From Nitrospira sp. (lineage in GTDB: Bacteria > Nitrospirota > Nitrospiria > Nitrospirales > Nitrospiraceae): DNA of 7,288 nt. The stretch is from positions 1 through 7,288 of the forward strand of contig JAAUPT010000081.1 in the NCBI GenBank assembly GCA_012032965.1, read 5' to 3'. The notes beneath the pieces are model-generated. The model did not search any database, was not told where the DNA came from, and worked only from the letters and a program-made list of their open reading frames with translations. The position numbers were made by a program, and so were the translations under genes. Shown here piece by piece: positions 1 to 6,100 of this stretch; positions within the stretch are counted from its first letter, which is position 1; every line of letters begins with the position of its first letter.

Positions 1-537
1 TTCTGAGAGATCCGCGAGCCGTGGACACCACCGTGTGCCGGCACGCCACAAGGCCGAGTCCAATTGCTCATAGATCGTCCCTGGATGCTCATAGTGAATC
101 CCATAAGCATGTGTGGCTGCATGCCGGCACGGAAACACGAACGACTTCGCCAAGTCGTCGGACTCCACCTCGAGCCGTGTCACGGTCAGGTCAAATGTGA
201 GCCGGACCTTGAACCAACAATGCGCGTGATGGTCGTCGACCTGCATTGATTGCTGATAGCACTCCAACACATCCCGGACGATCACGATCGTCAACGACGT
301 ATTTCCCCAGAAGACCTCGGCTCGCTTGTCGAGCACCAAGGCCTTTGCAAGGGACAAAGCATGTCGTACTTGAATCGGGTTGAGGAGATCGAACGCCGAC
401 TCATAAATGGTGATGTTGGGATGGACCTTGAATTCGCGTAGGGACCCTCGTTTGGCCAACTCGAGGTTCCAATAAAGTCTACGGCAGAGGACTGGCGAAA
501 ACGAAAGGTGAGCAGATTCATAATTCACCCCCGTCAC
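1..537 (-). CDS. Hypothetical protein, partial (C-terminus beyond left edge)
   Basis: The minus strand is open without a stop from an in-frame TGA at 576-574 to the window edge. Reading from GTG at 537 gives 179 codons. The translation is protein-like: balanced composition, alternating hydrophobic residues, and mostly G or C at third positions as in the neighbouring genes. Recognisable stretches include LYWNLELAKRG, FDLLNPIQVRHALSLAKALV, VFWGNTSLTIVIVRDVL and FKVRLTFDLTVTRLEVES, which suggests a soluble mixed alpha/beta protein with no signal peptide or membrane segment. I recognise no family. The start is uncertain: GTG at 537 and GTG at 528 are candidates and neither has a clear Shine-Dalgarno sequence. 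An ATG at 521 lies in another frame, whose product looks non-coding (rich in S, P and R). The gene lies downstream of the tRNA-Glu on the same strand and might share its transcript. Confidence 0.6.
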   Translation of the reverse strand, partial: MTGVNYESAHLSFSPVLCRRLYWNLELAKRGSLREFKVHPNITIYESAFDLLNPIQVRHALSLAKALVLDKRAEVFWGNTSLTIVIVRDVLECYQQSMQVDDHHAHCWFKVRLTFDLTVTRLEVESDDLAKSFVFPCRHAATHAYGIHYEHPGTIYEQLDSALWRAGTRWCPRLADLSE

Positions 538-600
538 GACCGTTAGCGACTCAACCAGTGTTACCCTAGACCCTCATAGGTTTCTATCCGACGTTGATTC

Positions 601-641
601 GGATACTTCTACGAAATATCCTCCGGTACGCACAAAGTGCG
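601..641 (-). other. Two hairpins just 3' of tRNA-Glu
   Basis: Read on the minus strand, CGCAC-TTT-GTGCG (641-629) begins four bases after the tRNA CCA. It is followed by GGATATTTC-GTA-GAAGTATCC (621-601), a 9-bp stem containing one T-G wobble. The equivalent pair on the plus strand would be a C-A mismatch, so the second stem fits a minus-strand RNA better. No T-run follows either stem, so a standard intrinsic terminator is not shown. The stems could help 3' trailer processing or act as a weak terminator. Confidence 0.45.
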
Positions 642-644
642 GTG

Positions 645-722
645 TGGTGGTCCCAACGGGATTCGAACCCGTGTTTAAGCCTTGAGAGGGCTCCGTCCTA
701 GGCCAGGCTAGACGATGGGACC
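645..722 (-). tRNA. tRNA-Glu (anticodon CUC)
   Basis: A full cloverleaf of 78 nt can be folded by hand. The acceptor is GGTCCCA with TGGGACC, followed by discriminator A and an encoded CCA. The D-arm is GTCT/GGAC with the long AGCCTGGCCTA loop common in tRNA-Glu. The anticodon stem GAGCC/GGCTT (one G-T pair) closes the loop CTCTCAA, giving anticodon CUC, which reads GAG. The variable loop is AAAC and the T-arm is ACGGG-TTCGAAT-CCCGT. It is the charging substrate of the GluRS encoded at the right end of the window. A TATGCT -10-like hexamer lies about 30 bases upstream (757-752), without a convincing -35 at normal spacing. Confidence 0.96.
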
Positions 723-984
723 ATCCAGTGACTGTCCGAAAGCTGGACCGTAGCATACGCGGTTTTCTGTTTGCAACGAAGCTCCACCCCACTGGATGAG
801 CGCACATCGGTGATTTCCAGTTGGGCCGTTTGCAGGGGGCCAAAATACTTGTCTATCTCTCTCACAGCGAGTCTTGACAGGAACGACCAGAAAGCATAGC
901 TTTCAAAAAATTTACACATGAAGCTGCCTATGCGCTGTCCCAACTCCGGACGACCCAATGGCCACTGAGGATCGAGGATGTTGA
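723..984. other. Intergenic gap between tRNA-Glu and the next plus-strand gene
   Basis: This gap of about 260 bases holds no gene I can support. It should contain the promoter of the minus-strand tRNA-Glu and that of the plus-strand gene at 985. A minus-strand frame is open from about 1021 to 698 but ends inside the tRNA and has no Shine-Dalgarno sequence, so it is not called. Confidence 0.4.
874..902 (+). promoter_or_regulatory. Possible sigma-70 promoter for the gene at 985
   Basis: A perfect -35 box TTGACA (874-879) is followed after 17 bases by TAGCTT (897-902), which matches the -10 consensus at only 3 of 6 positions. Transcription would start about 75 bases before the ATG at 985. The spacing is ideal, but the -10 is weak. 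Confidence 0.3.
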
Positions 985-1518
985 ATGGATGAACCGGCGG
1001 TGTCTCGCAGGACCGATCCATTGGGTCACGCCGCAACGGGTGGAGCTCTCACCAGGCCAGGACTCGAGCTGTGTATCGGATCCAACATCTTCCGGAGCAC
1101 CAATGGCGTCGTGACGATTCATGAAAAAGAGCAAGTTGTCATCGAGACCAACCATAAGCACACGCCATTTCTCATCACCCTCGACCTGTACGACGCGCAC
1201 GGTACCCGCATCGCCCACCTGCGCCGTAATGCTCTCACGCTGAATGAGAGAGGGCGATTTGCCGTTGAGGTTCACCTCGGACAGAGCCTTTCGTCGGTCG
1301 ATGGTCCATCGGTTCGCTTGATGGATCTACGGTCCGGTGGGATCGTTCTCAGCGCAGCGATGACATCGGAGCACAAAGTTGCTCTCTTGTTCGGGAAGTT
1401 TTACTCGCATAGAGGAGTGGAGGTGGAAATCACCCCCCACTACTGTCGGATCGGCTCTGGAAGAACGCTCTTTGGAGACATCGTCGAAAGTCGTGGTGGG
1501 CCAGCCATCCTCGGGTGA
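985..1518 (+). CDS. Hypothetical beta-rich protein (177 aa)
   Basis: The frame opens with ATG at 985, preceded by GAGGA (974-978) six bases upstream, which supports this start. The first ~30 residues are low in hydrophobic residues and may be a poorly conserved extension; the ordered part seems to begin near LELCIGSNIF. From about residue 45 the protein reads as alternating beta strands. A notable segment at about residues 62-81 (FLITLDLYDAHGTRIAHLRR) has the D-x-Y-D-x-x-G-x-x-I-A pattern seen in some small bacterial beta-rich hypothetical proteins. A second, similar strand block follows near residues 90-140. There is no signal peptide, membrane segment or catalytic motif I can name. Gly-Gly turns near the C-terminus (SRGGPAILG) end the protein. 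I do not recognise the family, and no function is assigned. Confidence 0.7.
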   Translation: MDEPAVSRRTDPLGHAATGGALTRPGLELCIGSNIFRSTNGVVTIHEKEQVVIETNHKHTPFLITLDLYDAHGTRIAHLRRNALTLNERGRFAVEVHLGQSLSSVDGPSVRLMDLRSGGIVLSAAMTSEHKVALLFGKFYSHRGVEVEITPHYCRIGSGRTLFGDIVESRGGPAILG

Positions 1519-1612
1519 TCCGGTTCAGCCTCTATCAACGCTTCTCGCAGCCAAACACCCCGATGCCCTATATCGATTCGGCTCAAGTGGTGGTCGTTCA
1601 GGCATATAGTTC

Positions 1613-1621
1613 TGCTAAGAT
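1613..1621 (+). promoter_or_regulatory. Possible extended -10 promoter before the DUF6941-like gene
   Basis: TGCTAAGAT at 1613-1621 has the TGn extension and a 4-of-6 match to the -10 hexamer, about 79 bases before the ATG at 1700. No good -35 is visible. The 181-base gap from 1519 to 1699 shows nothing else I can support. Confidence 0.25.
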
Positions 1622-1699
1622 ACAGCGGGCGTGGCTTCGTTTCAACGGAACAACAAGATTCGTGTGGCCGGCGAGATTCCTTATCACTAAAGTGGCGCC

Positions 1700-2161
1700 A
1701 TGACCAACATTCCAAAACCTACCGTGCAAGCCTTCCTCGTCTGCGACCAGGTCATCGAAGACAGCTTAACGAAAAAGAAAAGTTTGATCGGAATTTTTAC
1801 TCATCTACAGGCCCCTTCATTTCCTTTTCAGCATCAGCAGATGGGGCTTTACTTCTGCTTAACCGACGCGGAAGGCCCATATCATTTCGATATCGACTTG
1901 ATCTATCTCAACTCCGAACAACTGGTTTGCCGTGCCACTCTTCCGAACATTGACATCGGCGATCGGCTCCAGATTTCGGACTTCGGAATCAATGTTCCCC
2001 TACTCATCTTTCCCGCACCAGGTCGATACGAATTTCGGCTACGCATGGAAGGCCATCTCATCGCGCAAAAGGACTTTAGCGTCATGCCGCCGGCTGCCCT
2101 GCCACCACCGAACCGTCCGCTTAAAGGTTCCCCATTTCTCCCATTGTCCAATCTATGGTAG
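1700..2161 (+). CDS. DUF6941-like conserved hypothetical protein (153 aa)
   Basis: The N-terminal region carries the pattern FLVCDQVIED (residues 12-21) followed by KKKSLIGIF (25-33). This cysteine-aspartate plus S-L-I-G-I-F arrangement recalls the DUF6941 family of small bacterial proteins of unknown role. The middle alternates strands and turns (GLYFCLTDAEG, FDIDLIYLNSEQLVCRA), then comes GRYEFRLRMEGHLIAQKDFSV near residues 108-128. This is consistent with one beta-sandwich-like domain. The last ~25 residues are proline-rich (PPAALPPPNRP) and probably disordered. There is no signal peptide, transmembrane helix or catalytic motif. ATG 1700 is the only good start in frame; the Shine-Dalgarno is weak. 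It ends 63 bases before the preferred glnS ATG on the same strand, so the two may be co-transcribed. The family call is from memory of the motif; the function is unknown. Confidence 0.8.
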   Translation: MTNIPKPTVQAFLVCDQVIEDSLTKKKSLIGIFTHLQAPSFPFQHQQMGLYFCLTDAEGPYHFDIDLIYLNSEQLVCRATLPNIDIGDRLQISDFGINVPLLIFPAPGRYEFRLRMEGHLIAQKDFSVMPPAALPPPNRPLKGSPFLPLSNLW

Positions 2162-2224
2162 AACTCCCTCGTGTAATTTGCCTGTCCACATGACCGAACG
2201 TAGATCGTGACAGAACACTTCCTG

Positions 2225-3928
2225 ATGGCTTCTGAGTCCACAACCGCATCGAATTTTGTTCGAGACATCGTCTCCGCCGATCGCGCGTCTGGCAAACACG
2301 GTGGCCGGGTCGTCACGCGATTTCCCCCTGAACCCAACGGATACCTCCACATCGGGCACGCCAAGTCCATCGTCCTGAATTTTGGAATTGCGAACGAGAC
2401 ACCGGCGGGAGTCTGTCATCTGCGATTCGACGATACGAATCCAACCACCGAGGATCCCGAGTACGTCCAGGCCATTCAGGAGGACATCCGGTGGCTGGGA
2501 TTCGATTGGAACGGGAAGCTGTTCTATGCCTCGGACTATTTCGAGCGACTGTACACATTCGCCATTGTCTTGATTCAGAAAGGCAAGGCATATGTCGACA
2601 GCCTCTCTTCCGACCACATTCGTGAGCACCGCGGCACACTCACAGAGCCTGGTCGCAACAGCCCCTTTCGAGGTCGGTCTGTGGAAGAAAACCTGGATCT
2701 CTTCGCGCGCATGCGAGCCGGAGAGTTTGCTGATGGTACTCACGTCTTACGTGCCGCCATCGATATGGGTTCGCCTAACATCAATCTGCGCGATCCCATC
2801 CTCTATCGGATTCGACACGCCACCCATTATCGGACGGGCTCCGCATGGTGCATCTATCCCTCCTACGATTTTGCCCATCCGCTCTCTGATGCCATCGAAG
2901 GGATCACCCATTCCCTGTGCACCCTTGAATTTGAGGATCATCGACCGTTGTACGATTGGGTCGTCGCGGAATCTGAGGCTGCGCATCGCCCCCAGCAGAT
3001 CGAATTCGCGAGACTCAACCTCACCAGCACTGTCATGAGCAAACGCAAGTTACTCGAATTGGTCTCTAAGAAACTGGTGGCCGGCTGGGATGACCCTCGC
3101 CTTCCCACCCTCAAGGGCCTTCGTCGCCGAGGTGTGACGCCGGAAGCTATTCGTGCCTTTTGCGACCACATCGGTGTCGCCAAACGAGACGCCATCGTGG
3201 AGATGCAGTTGCTCGAACACTTCATCAGAGAGGATTTGAACAAACGATCGCCGCGCGTCATGGCGGTCCTCCGACCATTGAAAGTCGTGATCGACAACTA
3301 TCCGGACGGCGTGGTCGAAGAGCTCGACGCCGTGAATAATCCGGAGGATGCCGCCGCTGGAACTCGGAAAGTTCCATTCTCACGGACGCTCTACATCGAG
3401 CAAGACGATTTCCGGGAAGATCCACCGAAACAGTTTTACCGCCTCACGCCTGGCCGCGAGGTGCGGCTCCGGTATGGATACATCATTCAATGTGTGAGTG
3501 CGACGAAGGATCCCCACACCGGAGCGGTCACCGAATTGCGCTGTACGTACGACCCGGAGACACGAAGCGGATCCCCACAAGAACAGCGCAAAGTGAAGGC
3601 CACCATCCATTGGGTATCGGCTTTACATGCGCTCAAGGCCACCGTCCGCCTCTACCACCCACTTCTTCTCCCTGACGAAGCCAAGGACCAAACCGATCAG
3701 GACTGGACTCGTTCACTCAATCCTCAGTCTCTTGAAACCCTCAGTGAGTGCTGGGTGGAGCCAAGCCTTCGTTCAGCTACGCCAGGCTCCCGCTTTCAAT
3801 TCGAGCGGCAAGGGTATTTTAGTGTCGATCCCGATTCAGTATCCGAATCCCTCCTCTTCAACCGAACAGCGTCTCTCAAAGATGCGTGGGCTAGGGTTGC
3901 GAAAACCCAGCCAGCACCCCGCAACTAA
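2225..3928 (+). CDS. glnS: Glutaminyl-tRNA synthetase (GlnRS)
   Basis: GlnRS joins L-glutamine to tRNA-Gln using ATP, in the cytoplasm. It is a class I aminoacyl-tRNA synthetase. The 567-residue protein aligns by eye along its full length with E. coli GlnS (554 aa). The catalytic domain opens with [16 protein letters not shown] (HIGH at residues 42-45), then [19 protein letters not shown] and [10 protein letters not shown]. The second class I motif is VMSKRK (MSKRK at 271-275), followed by [16 protein letters not shown]. The C-terminal anticodon-binding beta-barrels carry [23 protein letters not shown] and [15 protein letters not shown], and the protein ends [12 protein letters not shown] like its homologues. 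No active-site motif is lost. ATG 2225 places the N-terminus ([11 protein letters not shown]) level with E. coli; GTG 2207 would add six residues, and neither has a clear Shine-Dalgarno. Its substrate tRNA-Gln(CUG) lies 2 kb downstream. Confidence 0.98.
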   Translation: MASESTTASNFVRDIVSADRASGKHGGRVVTRFPPEPNGYLHIGHAKSIVLNFGIANETPAGVCHLRFDDTNPTTEDPEYVQAIQEDIRWLGFDWNGKLFYASDYFERLYTFAIVLIQKGKAYVDSLSSDHIREHRGTLTEPGRNSPFRGRSVEENLDLFARMRAGEFADGTHVLRAAIDMGSPNINLRDPILYRIRHATHYRTGSAWCIYPSYDFAHPLSDAIEGITHSLCTLEFEDHRPLYDWVVAESEAAHRPQQIEFARLNLTSTVMSKRKLLELVSKKLVAGWDDPRLPTLKGLRRRGVTPEAIRAFCDHIGVAKRDAIVEMQLLEHFIREDLNKRSPRVMAVLRPLKVVIDNYPDGVVEELDAVNNPEDAAAGTRKVPFSRTLYIEQDDFREDPPKQFYRLTPGREVRLRYGYIIQCVSATKDPHTGAVTELRCTYDPETRSGSPQEQRKVKATIHWVSALHALKATVRLYHPLLLPDEAKDQTDQDWTRSLNPQSLETLSECWVEPSLRSATPGSRFQFERQGYFSVDPDSVSESLLFNRTASLKDAWARVAKTQPAPRN

Positions 3929-4095
3929 CAATCGTTACGCCTTGACGATCGCCAGTTTTTCGATACGCAGATTCTTCCTCAATGCGTGCCATGGATACCC
4001 TACCGATCTATACTATCCCTCCACAGAGCTCAGTGGCTGTCGATCGCGAAGTACTATACGACGCTAAGACGCTTCGCTCACGTGTGGAGGTCGCC
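3929..4095 (+). other. Gap between glnS and the PilZ gene
   Basis: These 167 bases hold no supported gene. The open frame from ATG 3982 is merely an upstream extension of the PilZ frame and lacks a ribosome binding site. TTGACG at 3942-3947 resembles a -35 box, but no matching -10 is seen. Confidence 0.4.
4086..4091 (+). promoter_or_regulatory. Ribosome binding site fixing the PilZ start
   Basis: GGAGGT, a full-strength Shine-Dalgarno, stands four bases before ATG 4096. This favours 4096 over the upstream in-frame ATG at 3982 and places the RxxxR motif near the N-terminus, as is usual in single-domain PilZ proteins. Confidence 0.75.
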
Positions 4096-4430
4096 ATGAT
4101 CGAATGTCGAGAACATCCAAGAATTCCCGTCGAACTGCGTGTCATTTTTCCACAACCGAGCAGACCGAGATTCGCCAAGGCACGATGTTCGATGTTTCTG
4201 TCGGTGGCTGTGCGGTCACGAGCGCGGTTTCAATGTCACCTGGAACGGGAGTCAAACTGCTGATCCATGCGACTGACTTGGCCGTCCCGATTACGGTCCA
4301 TTCTGCCGCCGTTCGATGGGTGAAACACGGCGAATTCGGTGTCGAGTTCTTACGCCTCACGGACTTGGATCGAAGCCGGTTGCAGCGGTTGCTTCACCTC
4401 GCCAGACCACGATCGGTCCCTCAAGACTGA
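4096..4430 (+). CDS. Single-domain PilZ protein, frame broken by one base
   Basis: PilZ domains bind the second messenger cyclic di-GMP and alter motility, adhesion or secretion through partner proteins. The sequence starts MIECREHPRIPVELRVIF, with the ligand-binding RxxxR arginines at residues 5 and 9. It then leaves frame at a run of five T (4145-4149). One base out of phase it continues STTEQTEIRQGTMFDVSVGG, which holds the second motif DxSxxG (D33, S35, G38 once joined). The remainder (VKLLIHATD, HSAAVRWVKHGEFGVEFLRL) gives the expected strands and the G-x-x-F-x end of the barrel. Adding one T would give a continuous protein of 111 aa, normal for this family. Either the assembly lost a base or the gene is truly broken. 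It lies 51 bases before yacG. Both c-di-GMP motifs are intact, so binding is expected if the frame is whole. Confidence 0.85.
4144..4150 (+). other. Frameshift point in the PilZ gene
   Basis: The upstream frame reads GTC ATT TTT CCA. The downstream frame reads TCC ACA ACC, using T4149 again. A sixth T would join the two halves of the PilZ domain with no residue out of place. The same join could in principle arise by a -1 slip of the TTT codon, but a run of five T is short for efficient slippage. Confidence 0.8.
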
Positions 4431-4481
4431 CCGACCTCGCCACGACTTTTCTTCATCCCGCCACCACGCTACACTACACCC

Positions 4482-4706
4482 ATGACCTGTCCCTTGTGCC
4501 ATCAACCCACGACGTGGGAAGGAAACCCCTGGCGCCCATTCTGTTGCGAGCGCTGTCAGGTCACGGATTTGGGAACTTGGGCCGCGGAGCACTACCGTAT
4601 TCCAGGTCCGCCGCTCACAACCGAGACAGACATTCAGGAGTCTCTCGCTCAGGATGAGCGGAAGAGCGAAGGGAACGGTAAAGCTAGCGGTTCATCGACC
4701 GACTGA
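4482..4706 (+). CDS. yacG: YacG zinc-ribbon protein, DNA gyrase inhibitor family
   Basis: YacG is a small zinc protein that in E. coli binds the GyrB subunit of DNA gyrase and inhibits its activity. The 74-residue product has the four expected zinc ligands: C3 and C6 in CPLC, then C21 and C25 in FCCERC. The extra C22 is an additional cysteine beside the ligand pair. The following helix QVTDLGTWAAEHYRIPG closely resembles the E. coli segment with D-L-G-x-W-A and R-I-P. The last ~25 residues are acidic, polar and probably disordered, as in homologues. ATG 4482 is the only start that keeps the first CxxC at the N-terminus; no Shine-Dalgarno is visible, so translation may be weak or coupled to the gene upstream. 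It follows the PilZ gene by 51 bases on the same strand, but no functional link is evident. Confidence 0.95.
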   Translation: MTCPLCHQPTTWEGNPWRPFCCERCQVTDLGTWAAEHYRIPGPPLTTETDIQESLAQDERKSEGNGKASGSSTD

Positions 4707-4814
4707 GCGACTCCTGAAACAATAGCGCCATCGCTCCCGCTTCCTGGTTGAATCTTGACTACATCTTCCCGTGCGCGATCCGTATGGTCGTTGACAGACA
4801 CCATGCATTTGCTG

Positions 4815-4843
4815 TTGGCAAGTCGGATCGAACTTGCTAATCT
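4815..4843 (+). promoter_or_regulatory. Promoter with overlapping 26-bp inverted repeat upstream of the alcohol dehydrogenase
   Basis: TTGGCA (4815-4820) matches the -35 box at 5 of 6 positions. It is followed after 17 bases by TAATCT (4838-4843), a weak -10 with a TGC extension. Lying over this promoter is an inverted repeat centred between 4827 and 4828. The half-sites TTGGCAAGT (4815-4823) and ACTTGCTAA (4832-4840) pair at 8 of 9 positions, with GATC at the centre. Its position across the -35/-10 spacer is where dimeric repressors or MerR-type activators bind. No T-run follows, so it is not a terminator. The regulator is not in the window. Confidence 0.5.
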
Positions 4844-4865
4844 CTAACCTCCATCCGCTCTACAG

Positions 4866-4871
4866 AAGGAG
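4866..4871 (+). promoter_or_regulatory. Ribosome binding site fixing the alcohol dehydrogenase start
   Basis: AAGGAG lies seven bases before ATG 4879. It rules in favour of 4879 over the in-frame TTG at 4834, which would add 15 residues and would start inside the inverted-repeat promoter region. Confidence 0.85.
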
Positions 4872-4878
4872 ACCCTCC

Positions 4879-5922
4879 ATGCTACCGACCAAAGGCTATG
4901 CGGCGATGGCCGCTAAGGAACAGTTGCAGCCATTTTCGTTTGAACGCCGTGATGTCGGTCCGAACGATGTCTTGATTGCAATTTCCCATTGCGGCATCTG
5001 CCACTCAGATATCCACCAAGCCCGTGATGAATGGGGCATTTCCCTATTTCCAATGGTACCTGGGCATGAGATCGTCGGAACCGTCGCGCAAATCGGCACA
5101 GCGGTCACGGCCTTAAAGGTCGGGGATCGTGCCGGCGTCGGCTGCTTTGTGGATTCTTGTCGAACGTGCACGGCCTGCCGTGAGGGTCTGGAACAATATT
5201 GCGACGGTGGCACCGTCTGGACCTATAGTGGGCAGGACAAAGAAGGTCAAATCACGCAGGGTGGCTACTCAACCTACATCGTCGTCGATGAACACTACGT
5301 CCTTCGGATTCCCCCAGCGCTCTCATTAGCTGGAGCCGCGCCCCTACTCTGCGCCGGCATCACGACCTACTCGCCCTTGCGCCAATGGGGCGTTGGTCGC
5401 TACCACAAACTGGCGGTTGTCGGCCTCGGTGGGCTCGGCCATATGGCGGTGAAGATCGCCAAAGCGATGGGAACGGAGGTGACGGTCTTGAGTACGTCCG
5501 AGAGTAAACGAGAAGACGCGAAGCGGTTAGGGGCTGCGAGCTTTGCCCTGACGTCAGATACTCAGGCCTTTACGAAGTTCCAAGGATACTTTCACTATAT
5601 TCTCGATACAGTCTCGGCTCCACACGATTACAACGCCTATTTGAATCTGCTCAAGACCGACGGCACCATGATCCTGGTTGGTGCGCCAGAAACGCCGACC
5701 TCGGTCCAAGCCTTCTCGCTCATTCTCAAGCGACGACGTCTCGCCGGCTCGCTCATCGGCGGCATCAAAGAAACTCAGAAAATGCTCGACTTCTGCGCAC
5801 AGCATCAGATCGAGTCAGATGTTGAGGTGATTCCAATCCAGCAAGTCAACGAAGCCTACGAACGGGTACTGCGAGGCGATGTGCGGTTTCGATTCGTGAT
5901 CGACATCGCATCAATGAAGTAA
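4879..5922 (+). CDS. Zinc-dependent NAD(P)-type alcohol dehydrogenase (347 aa)
   Basis: This is a medium-chain dehydrogenase of the cinnamyl-alcohol-dehydrogenase/YahK type, which interconverts aldehydes and alcohols in the cytoplasm. The N-terminal GroES-like domain carries catalytic zinc ligands C41 (in CGICHSD) and H63-E64 (PGHEIVG), with C158 (PLLCAGITTY) as the third protein ligand. The structural zinc site is complete: C94, C97, C100 and C108. The Rossmann domain begins AVVGLGGLGHMAVKIAKAMG (glycines 182, 184 and 187). After the second strand comes STSESKR (205-211), where serine, threonine and lysine in place of an acidic residue point to NADP(H). Length is normal and no key residue is missing. 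The substrate cannot be read from the sequence; aldehyde detoxification is the usual role of YahK-like enzymes. It probably forms its own transcript from the promoter at 4815 and converges on tRNA-Gln 34 bases downstream. Confidence 0.95.
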   Translation: MLPTKGYAAMAAKEQLQPFSFERRDVGPNDVLIAISHCGICHSDIHQARDEWGISLFPMVPGHEIVGTVAQIGTAVTALKVGDRAGVGCFVDSCRTCTACREGLEQYCDGGTVWTYSGQDKEGQITQGGYSTYIVVDEHYVLRIPPALSLAGAAPLLCAGITTYSPLRQWGVGRYHKLAVVGLGGLGHMAVKIAKAMGTEVTVLSTSESKREDAKRLGAASFALTSDTQAFTKFQGYFHYILDTVSAPHDYNAYLNLLKTDGTMILVGAPETPTSVQAFSLILKRRRLAGSLIGGIKETQKMLDFCAQHQIESDVEVIPIQQVNEAYERVLRGDVRFRFVIDIASMK

Positions 5923-5956
5923 GAACCAGGCCAGGAATCTCTCGGGTTGGAGAAAT

Positions 5957-6030
5957 TGGCTGGGGGACTAGGAATCGAACCTAGGTAGTCAGATCCAGAG
6001 ACTGACGTCCTACCGCTAGACGATCCCCCA
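5957..6030 (-). tRNA. tRNA-Gln (anticodon CUG)
   Basis: A 74-nt cloverleaf with encoded CCA. The acceptor is TGGGGGA with TCCCCCA, followed by discriminator G. The T1-A72 pair, G73, G2-C71 and G3-C70 agree with known E. coli GlnRS identity bases, as do U35 and G36. The D-arm is GTCT/GGAC with loop AGCGGTA, and the T-arm is CTAGG-TTCGATT-CCTAG. The anticodon loop is CTCTGGA, giving CUG, which reads CAG. The anticodon stem TCAGT/TCTGA has four pairs and a T-T apposition at 31-39, and position 37 is G where E. coli tRNA-Gln has A. It lies 70 bases after gltX on the same strand; its cognate enzyme is glnS in this window. Confidence 0.96.
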
Positions 6031-6043
6031 ACCGGAGTTCACA

Positions 6044-6070
6044 GTAATATATCGCTCGTAATTCCGTCAA
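6044..6070 (-). promoter_or_regulatory. Possible promoter of tRNA-Gln
   Basis: Read on the minus strand, TTGACG (6070-6065) is followed after 15 bases by TATTAC (6049-6044), or after 13 bases by TATATT (6051-6046). It stands 14-16 bases before the tRNA 5' end. The boxes are fairly good but the spacing is short, so tRNA-Gln may instead be read through from gltX. Confidence 0.35.
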
Positions 6071-6100
6071 GATCGACGAGGGTTTGGCAAGAGCAACCCT

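Noticed and set aside
64..441. Two plus-strand open frames in the first 450 bases
   Set aside because: Both start at TTG with no ribosome binding site and lie opposite the better minus-strand coding frame.
574..843. Minus-strand open frame across the tRNA-Glu
   Set aside because: It reads straight through the tRNA gene and has arginine/serine-rich, non-protein-like content.
1515..1703. Plus-strand 62-codon open frame between two genes
   Set aside because: It has a GTG start with no ribosome binding site and no recognisable pattern; probably chance in a gap.
1440..1715. Minus-strand open frame of 91 codons
   Set aside because: It overlaps the end of the plus-strand gene at 985-1518 and its composition looks like antisense.
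3982..4095. Upstream extension of the PilZ protein from ATG 3982
   Set aside because: The strong GGAGGT at 4086 marks ATG 4096 as the start, and single-domain PilZ proteins begin close to RxxxR.
4791..4796. TTGACA as a -35 box for the dehydrogenase
   Set aside because: No -10-like hexamer sits 16-18 bases downstream; the TTGGCA at 4815 fits better.
5931..5963. Imperfect hairpin (CCAG..CTGG) between the dehydrogenase and tRNA-Gln
   Set aside because: It has several mismatches and no T-run, and one arm is the tRNA-Gln 3' end; not good enough to call a terminator.
6079..6100. Short inverted repeat after the gltX stop (AGGGTT..AACCCT on the minus strand)
   Set aside because: Only six pairs plus a bulged GC pair and no T tract, so an intrinsic terminator is not supported.
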